The notes below the pieces were generated by a model that saw nothing but the letters and a program-made list of their open reading frames with translations, was not told the DNA's origin and did not search any database. A stretch of DNA of 29,320 nt. It comes from JAFGJU01 sp964570935 (GTDB lineage: Bacteria > Eisenbacteria > RBG-16-71-46 > JAFGJU01). The stretch covers positions 1 through 29,320 of the forward strand of contig CAZMZP010000021.1 of assembly GCA_964570935.1 (NCBI GenBank). The letters are read 5' to 3'. Shown here in pieces: positions 24,898 through 29,320 of this stretch. The translations under genes and the position numbers were made by a program. Position 1 is the first letter of the stretch; each line of letters begins with the position of its first letter.

Positions 24898-25185
24898 TTA
24901 GTAGGACTGTTCTGGAGGACGGTCCAGGCCCGAAAGGAGCCACTGGTGGGTCATGAAGTCATCGTGCGAAGCGAAGCGCTGCCGCAGGTCACCGGGGTCG
25001 GGAGCCGTCGACACCCCGCACTCCCTTGAGAACACCGAAGTGCAGGAGCAGTCTCCTGCACAGGAGACACAGTCGTCAGACTCGCCGCATTCGTCGAGAC
25101 AAGTGACGGAAGGGACGGCGGCGCCAGAAAGAAGACTGACGACCAGGATGAGTGAGAGAACTACTACCATGCGCGTATTGCTCAT
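24898..25185 (-). CDS. Small cysteine-rich exported protein of the metal-efflux operon
   Basis: The protein is 95 residues from ATG 25185. A hydrophobic signal (about 6-24) is followed by seven cysteines in 28 residues (29, 33, 39, 42, 46, 48, 56) mixed with acidic residues: CLDECGESDDCVSCAGDCSC. The tail (FASHDDFMTHQWLL...) has two His. I do not recognise a family. A cysteine cluster outside the membrane in front of a CzcCBA operon suggests metal binding, sensing or delivery, by inference. Start choice is weak: GGAG is 15 nt away, and GTG 25221 would add 12 residues but sits within the promoter-proximal repeat. It lies 110 nt before the adaptor gene and downstream of a TATAAT box. Confidence 0.6.
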   Translation of the reverse strand: MSNTRMVVVLSLILVVSLLSGAAVPSVTCLDECGESDDCVSCAGDCSCTSVFSRECGVSTAPDPGDLRQRFASHDDFMTHQWLLSGLDRPPEQSY

Positions 25186-25217
25186 AAGGACGGTAAAAAG
25201 CTCCTGATTTGGAATCT

Positions 25218-25239
25218 TCACGCCGGTGACTCACGCCGG
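25218..25239. promoter_or_regulatory. possible operator: 9-bp direct repeat after the -10 box
   Basis: TCACGCCGG occurs at 25218-25226 and 25231-25239, separated by TGAC, with a central TGACTCA palindrome. It covers about +3 to +25 of the predicted metal-efflux transcript, where a repressor would block RNA polymerase. No regulator gene is seen in the window. Confidence 0.4.
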
Positions 25240-25248
25240 CAACACTCT

Positions 25249-25278
25249 ATTATACCACGAAGCCTCCGCCGTGTTCCA
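25249..25278 (-). promoter_or_regulatory. candidate promoter of the metal-efflux operon
   Basis: A perfect -10 box TATAAT is read on the minus strand at 25254-25249. The best -35 (TGGAAC, 18 nt upstream) is poor, which may fit activator dependence. The expected start is near 25242. Confidence 0.45.
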
Positions 25279-25368
25279 TGAATTGCGCCAACTCGTTGCT
25301 GTTCAATGAGCTAGACGTGGCGGACTAGGCGCCATCGCCGTTCTGGGCGCGAGAGGCGTCGCGGCCTC

Positions 25369-25403
25369 GTCGCGGCCGACCGCGCCGGCAATAGGCCCGG
25401 CCG
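25369..25403. repeat. 35-bp intergenic repeat, copy 2
   Basis: It matches copy 1 at 18818-18852 with one mismatch (G to C at the eighth base). CCGCG/CGCGG and CCGG/CCGG arms form a 9-bp stem with one bulge. It lies 16 nt past the transketolase stop, again at a gene 3' end. Confidence 0.75.
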
Positions 25404-25419
25404 CGGCTGGCCGCCGGTC

Positions 25420-26361
25420 TCACCTCTTCCTCTTCAGGACCTCTCTGGCGGCCTTCGCTATGTCCGCGTCCTTCAAGCGGTATTTTCTCAGCAGGGCTTC
25501 CGAGTCACCCGACTCGCCGAACGTGTCGCGGACTGCGACCATCTCCTGAGGGACCGGGTCAGTCCTCACGAGCACTTCCGCCACCGCACCGCCCAACCCT
25601 CCGTACATCTGATGCTCTTCCGCGGTGACTATCGCGCCGGTCTCGGCCGCGGCCCTGACGATCGTCTCCTCGTCGAGCGGCTTGATCGTGTGCATGTTCA
25701 CCACCCTGGCTTGAACGCCCTCCCTCGCCAGGGTGTCGGCCGCCTTCAAACACTCCGACACCATCAGTCCGCATCCGATCAGCGTGACGTCGTTCCCCTC
25801 CCTCAGGACGTTCGCCCTTCCGAGCTCGAACGCGTCCGACTCCTTCGTGATTATCGGAAACGGGCCTCTCCCCAGCCTCAAATACGCCGGCCCGCGGACC
25901 TCGGCTATCTTCCACGTCGCCTTCTTCGCCTCGACGGCGTCCACCGGGCAGACTACGACCATGTTGGGCAGGACCCGCATGACGGCCAGGTCTTCCAGGC
26001 ACTGCGCCGTGGCGCCGTCTTCCCCGACGGTGAGCCCGGCGTGAGTTCCCACCAGCTTCACGTTCCTGTTGTTGTAGCAAATCGATATGCGCAGTATCCC
26101 GTAGGTGCGGTCGGTGAGAAACACGGCGAACGAGCATGCAAAAGGAATGAGACCGTCCAGGCTCAGGCCCACGCACGTGCCGAGCATGTCCTGCTCCGCG
26201 ATTCCCAGGTTGAAGAACCTGTCCGGAAACTCCTTCTTGAAGTACTCAGCGCGCGTGGAATCTTCCAGGTCGGCCGAAACGACGACGACCTTCCTGTTCT
26301 GTTTGCCCAGCTCCACGAGCGCTTCGCCGAATCCGTCCCTTGTGGGCTTCATCTCCCACAT
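25420..26361 (-). CDS. Transketolase, C-terminal (pyrimidine-binding and C-) subunit
   Basis: The 313-residue protein holds the transketolase Pyr domain (about 1-165) and C-terminal domain (about 180-313). RFFNLGIAEQDMLGTCVGL contains the catalytic Glu that activates thiamine diphosphate. LVGTHAGLTVGEDGATAQ and EDLAVMR are the usual substrate-channel segments. It should pair with the product of the preceding gene to make one split transketolase, moving two-carbon ketol units in the pentose phosphate pathway. Split transketolases are common in archaea and many anaerobic bacteria. AAGGAG lies 7 nt before ATG 26361, and the partner gene ends 11 nt upstream. A DXS-like or other ketol transferase is less likely given the partner. 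Confidence 0.93.
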   Translation of the reverse strand: MWEMKPTRDGFGEALVELGKQNRKVVVVSADLEDSTRAEYFKKEFPDRFFNLGIAEQDMLGTCVGLSLDGLIPFACSFAVFLTDRTYGILRISICYNNRNVKLVGTHAGLTVGEDGATAQCLEDLAVMRVLPNMVVVCPVDAVEAKKATWKIAEVRGPAYLRLGRGPFPIITKESDAFELGRANVLREGNDVTLIGCGLMVSECLKAADTLAREGVQARVVNMHTIKPLDEETIVRAAAETGAIVTAEEHQMYGGLGGAVAEVLVRTDPVPQEMVAVRDTFGESGDSEALLRKYRLKDADIAKAAREVLKRKR

Positions 26362-26372
26362 CGCCCGTCTCC

Positions 26373-27203
26373 TTACGCCTGGAATCCCAGGTCTGACAGC
26401 GCCCGGCGCAGCTCGTCCCTGTTGGGTGCCTTGCCGTGCCAGCCGGCCTGCCCTTCCATGAAGGACACGCCCTTGCCTTTGACCGTGTGAGCAATCACGA
26501 AAGTGGGTTTCCCCTCAACGGTGTTAAACTCGTCCAGGGCGCCTAGAATCTCGTCGAAATTGTGCCCGTCCACCTCGATCACGTGCCAGCCGAAACTCCG
26601 CCACTTTTCGTCCAGCGGCTCCAGGCCCTTTATTGTCGCGACCGGGCCGTTTTGCTGCACACCGTTCGCGTCAAGGATGGCGCAGACGTTGTCCAGTCTG
26701 TGATGCGGAGCCATCATCGCCGCCTCCCAGACCTGGCCCTCCTGTATCTCGCCGTCGCCCAGGAGGCAGTAGACGTTGAAGTCCGCTCCCAGCAGTCTTG
26801 CGCCGAGAGCGATTCCGTTGGCCACCGAGAACCCCTGGCCAAGCGAGCCAGTTGACAGCTCGACGCCCGGCACGCCCGCGTACACGTGCCCCTGAAGGCG
26901 GCTTCCCAACTTACGGAACGTAACCAACTCCTCTCTTGGGAAATAGCCGCGGTTGGCCAGCGTCACGTAGAGCGCCGGGCTGGCGTGTCCCTTCGACATT
27001 ATGAACCTGTCTCTCATCGGCCAGCCGGGCTCGGCAGGCCTGTGTCGCATCTTGCAGAAGTAGAGCGATATCAGAATCTCCACCGCCGACAGGGAGCCGC
27101 CCGGATGGCCGCTGCCTGCCTCGGTGATCATCTCGAGGATTTCTCTTCTGAACTGCCGAGCCATCTCTTTGAGAGAGTCGACATCAGGGCATCTCGCCTC
27201 CAT
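26373..27203 (-). CDS. Transketolase, N-terminal (ThDP pyrophosphate-binding) subunit
   Basis: The 276-residue protein has ITEAGSGHPGGSLSAVEIL (about 23-41), SKGHASPALY, and the ThDP-Mg motif GDGEIQEGQVWEAAM followed by LDANGVQQNG (GDG...N). Near the end lies HTVKGKGVSFMEGQAGWHGK with a conserved His-containing loop. It is the PP domain of a split transketolase. ATG 27203 overlaps the LOG gene stop by one base (TGATG). The open frame continues to 27422 but that part is inside the LOG gene in another frame. AAGG-type bases lie about 10 nt upstream. Confidence 0.93.
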   Translation of the reverse strand: MEARCPDVDSLKEMARQFRREILEMITEAGSGHPGGSLSAVEILISLYFCKMRHRPAEPGWPMRDRFIMSKGHASPALYVTLANRGYFPREELVTFRKLGSRLQGHVYAGVPGVELSTGSLGQGFSVANGIALGARLLGADFNVYCLLGDGEIQEGQVWEAAMMAPHHRLDNVCAILDANGVQQNGPVATIKGLEPLDEKWRSFGWHVIEVDGHNFDEILGALDEFNTVEGKPTFVIAHTVKGKGVSFMEGQAGWHGKAPNRDELRRALSDLGFQA

Positions 27204-27892
27204 CACACGCCTTTCCTTCTCGCTTTTTCGGCCCGCGTCAGCCTTCTCTTCAGCTCGCGGCAGGAAATCTTCTCTCCTTGCATGTACGCTTCGTGAGACG
27301 CTTCGATTATCCTCATCGCCTCCGAGTTGCTCTTCACCAGGAAGAGACTGTCCAGGTCCGACCGGGACAGCAGCTTTCGCCGCAGTGGCCAGTCGCCGAC
27401 CCACTCCATGAGTTCCATCCACATTTCCCCCACCAGGATGACCGGGACCTCAATGACGTGTCTCACCTGTATCAGCTGCCACGCGTAGAAGAACTCGAGC
27501 AGGGTGCCTATGCCTCCCGGCGCCACCACTACGACGTTGGCCATGAGCATGAACGTGTCCAATCGGCTGGAGAATCGATGGAACTCCCTCTTGATATCAA
27601 GGTGTTTGTTCGGTTTCTGCTCCCTGGGCAGGATGATGTTGAGGCCGATGGAGGATGCATGCCGATTCTTCCGGCCATCGCGGTGGCCCTTGTTGGCCGC
27701 GTCCATGATTCCGTGGCCGCCCCCCGTCACGACATCGAATCCCCTGGAGCCGATCCATCTGCCGAGGCGGTACACCCGGCTGTAGATCGGATCGTTCTGT
27801 CTGATCCTGGCGGAGCCAAAGATGGCGACGGTGAACGCCTTCCTGGGACGCTCCTTCCTGGACGTCATCGTTCTCTTTCTCGTACGCCTCAT
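27203..27892 (-). CDS. LOG-family protein (nucleotide 5'-monophosphate phosphoribohydrolase-like)
   Basis: The 229-residue Rossmann-fold protein has VAIFGSARIRQNDPIY, VVTGGGHGIMDAANKG and the diagnostic PGGIGTLLEFF (PGGxGTxxE), with a preceding Arg (FSSRLDTFMLMAN) as in LOG/TIGR00730 enzymes. These cleave nucleoside monophosphates to base and ribose-5-phosphate, although many are annotated as lysine decarboxylase, wrongly. A link to pentose phosphate use is attractive because the next two genes encode transketolase. ATG 27892 lies 11 nt after the beta-CASP stop with GAGG only one base away; ATG 27868 would remove 8 residues. Its end overlaps the next start by one base. Confidence 0.9.
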   Translation of the reverse strand: MRRTRKRTMTSRKERPRKAFTVAIFGSARIRQNDPIYSRVYRLGRWIGSRGFDVVTGGGHGIMDAANKGHRDGRKNRHASSIGLNIILPREQKPNKHLDIKREFHRFSSRLDTFMLMANVVVVAPGGIGTLLEFFYAWQLIQVRHVIEVPVILVGEMWMELMEWVGDWPLRRKLLSRSDLDSLFLVKSNSEAMRIIEASHEAYMQGEKISCRELKRRLTRAEKARRKGV

Positions 27893-27903
27893 TCCTCAAG
27901 CGC

Positions 27904-29301
27904 TCAGATGTCGAATTCTTCCATGTAGTGCGGGGCGCTGACCTCCCAGCCCCCCTTGGACCGCAGGTAGTCGCCCAGCGCGGAGATTCCGTCCTCTTCT
28001 CCGTGTATCAGGAATACCCGCCGGGGCGGAGAGGCAAAACCGTCCAGCCAGCGCCGGAGGTCGTTCATGCCGGCGTGGGCCGAGAAACCTTCGAGGCGCG
28101 CGATTTTCATCTTCACTTCGTAGGGCTGCCCGTGGATTCGGACGGGAGAGACGCCTTCCAGAATCAGTCTTCCCAGGGTGCCGGCGGCCTGATAGCCCAC
28201 AAAAAGCAGCGTGCATTCGGGGCGGCCGATGTTCTGCGCCAGGTGGTGCTTGATGCGCCCGCCTGTCAGCATTCCGGCGCCGGACATGATGACGCAGGGT
28301 CCCTGAAACTCGGCGATGGCCTTGGAATCCTCCACGGACTCGACTAGCTTGAGCCCGGGGAACTCAAACGGCGACCGCCCCCCGGAGAACAGGGCGCGCG
28401 CCTCTTCGTCGAAATACTTCCTGCTGCGCTCGAACACCCTGGTGATCTCAACGCCCATCGGACTGTCGAAAAATACCTTCACCGCGGGTATTTTCTGCTC
28501 GCGCATCAGGCCGGCCAGGGAATAGAGGATCTGCTGCGCGCGCTCGATGGCGAAGACTGGGATGAGAACGTTTCCTCCCGCCCCGACGGTCTCAGTTACC
28601 ATGCGGCCCAGCTCCTCGTCCACGTTCTCTACGCCGTCATGGTCGCGGCGTCCGTAAGTGGATTCCATGACCACGTAGTCGGCGGCCTTGAACGTGGAGG
28701 GATCATTGAGGATGGGCTTGCCGAACTGGCCTATGTCACCGGAGAAGACGATGCTGCGGGTGTCGCGGCCGTTCTGGACGACGACCTCCACCATCGCCGA
28801 GCCGAGGATGTGGCCCGCGTCGCGAAAACAGACGTTGACGTCCTTGCCGAACCGGACGTAGCTGTTGTACGGAACCTGCTTGAGCAGGCGAAGGCACTTC
28901 TCCACGTCTTTCACGTCGTAAAGCGCGACCTCCGGGTGTGACCCTCTCCGGCCCTCCTTCCGGTGCCGCTTCTTCTTGAAGGCGGCGTCTTCTTCCTGGA
29001 CCTTGGCGGAATCCTGCAGCACGATCGGCAGCATTTCGCCGGAGGCCGGAGTGAGAAACACCCTGCCGCGGAAGCCGTCTTTCACCAGCTTCGGAAGCAG
29101 ACCGCTGTGGTCGAGGTGGACGTGCGTGAGAAGAACGCAGTCGATCTTGTCGGGTGGGAACGGGAAACGCTCCCAGTTGCGGTAGGAGTAATGGCGTTCC
29201 TGGAACAGGCCGCAGTCGACCAGAATCCTGGTTCGGCCGGTGTCGAGAAGGTAGCTGGAGCCGGTGACCTGGCGCGCCGCGCCCAGAAACTTGATCTTCA
29301 T
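27904..29301 (-). CDS. MBL-fold beta-CASP ribonuclease (CPSF-like)
   Basis: The 465-residue protein starts MKIKFLGAARQVTGSSYLL. It has metallo-beta-lactamase motif 2 (LLTHVHLDHSG), motif 3 (DAGHILGSA), motif 4 (FSGDIGQFG), then beta-CASP parts: VMESTYGRRDH, VLIPVFAIERAQQIL, FFDSPMG, CVIMSGAGMLTGGRI and the C-terminal GFSAHAGMNDLRRW and LIHGEED. Members of this group (COG1236) are zinc-dependent RNA endo- or exonucleases that process or degrade RNA. ATG 29301 is preferred over ATG 29313 because a G-run lies just upstream; 29313 would add four residues. It is the first visible gene of a four-gene operon with LOG and split transketolase. Confidence 0.92.
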   Translation of the reverse strand: MKIKFLGAARQVTGSSYLLDTGRTRILVDCGLFQERHYSYRNWERFPFPPDKIDCVLLTHVHLDHSGLLPKLVKDGFRGRVFLTPASGEMLPIVLQDSAKVQEEDAAFKKKRHRKEGRRGSHPEVALYDVKDVEKCLRLLKQVPYNSYVRFGKDVNVCFRDAGHILGSAMVEVVVQNGRDTRSIVFSGDIGQFGKPILNDPSTFKAADYVVMESTYGRRDHDGVENVDEELGRMVTETVGAGGNVLIPVFAIERAQQILYSLAGLMREQKIPAVKVFFDSPMGVEITRVFERSRKYFDEEARALFSGGRSPFEFPGLKLVESVEDSKAIAEFQGPCVIMSGAGMLTGGRIKHHLAQNIGRPECTLLFVGYQAAGTLGRLILEGVSPVRIHGQPYEVKMKIARLEGFSAHAGMNDLRRWLDGFASPPRRVFLIHGEEDGISALGDYLRSKGGWEVSAPHYMEEFDI

Positions 29302-29320
29302 GGAGCCCCCCATCGGACGT

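Noticed and set aside
28040..28110. HAG instead of HAD in the beta-CASP C-terminal motif
   Set aside because: I believe Gly occurs here in other bacterial homologues, so I do not treat it as a defect.
1..29320. tRNA, rRNA, CRISPR, insertion sequence, prophage or defence-island signals
   Set aside because: No tRNA-like arms, evenly spaced repeats, transposase or integrase motifs, or phage genes were seen on either strand.

Overview
The window is a G+C-rich, gene-dense bacterial chromosome segment with short intergenic gaps. I see no tRNA, rRNA, CRISPR array, insertion sequence or phage gene. The gene mix suggests a Gram-negative member of the wider FCB or candidate-phylum group (Eisenbacteria, Krumholzibacteria or Latescibacteria-like). 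It includes a secreted S46 dipeptidyl-peptidase, a DUF3078 outer-membrane protein, a secreted GH57 enzyme ending in a FlgD-like/type-A sorting Ig domain, a Ser/Thr kinase fused to TolB-like and TPR regions, an RND-TolC efflux system and a DUF6249 protein beside an ECF sigma factor. This placement is inference; no marker gene is present.

Positions 1-8204 are all on the minus strand. In transcription order they hold an ECF sigma factor and its overlapping zinc-finger membrane anti-sigma factor, a secreted DPP7-like peptidase with its own sigma70-type promoter, a kinase-TolB-TPR protein lacking the catalytic-loop lysine, a nucleotidyltransferase, an SDR oxidoreductase and an XdhC-type molybdoenzyme maturation protein cut by the window edge. 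A small DUF6249 membrane gene diverges from the sigma operon. Both sides of that gap carry the same TGAAAC-N18-GTC signature, which suggests one small ECF regulon.

Positions 8900-14600 form a cell-surface and glycan block. A secreted GH57-like protein (minus) diverges from a DUF3078 barrel protein (plus) across back-to-back promoters whose -35 boxes lie 4 bp apart. A secreted GHL15-like protein follows.

Positions 14600-18800 carry a DUF47 (PhoU-like)-Pit phosphate transport operon with a near-consensus promoter, a membrane-anchored conserved hypothetical, a YihY/BrkB membrane protein, and rpiB with the glutamate-type active site.

Positions 18900-25250 hold a heavy-metal efflux operon read on the minus strand: a small cysteine-rich exported protein, an adaptor with two tandem Cys/His modules, a CzcA-type RND pump and a TolC-like channel. 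A TATAAT box followed by a 9-bp direct repeat precedes it. Positions 25400-29301 hold a tight minus-strand operon: a beta-CASP metallo-beta-lactamase ribonuclease, a LOG-family nucleotide phosphoribohydrolase and a split transketolase. A 35-bp hairpin-forming repeat occurs at 3' ends in two places, after rpiB and after the transketolase.

Most of the content is recognisable. The less ordinary signals are the matched ECF promoters, the Lys-less kinase, the metal-efflux accessory modules, Gly/Ala/Ser-rich insertions inside conserved folds, and the intergenic repeat.
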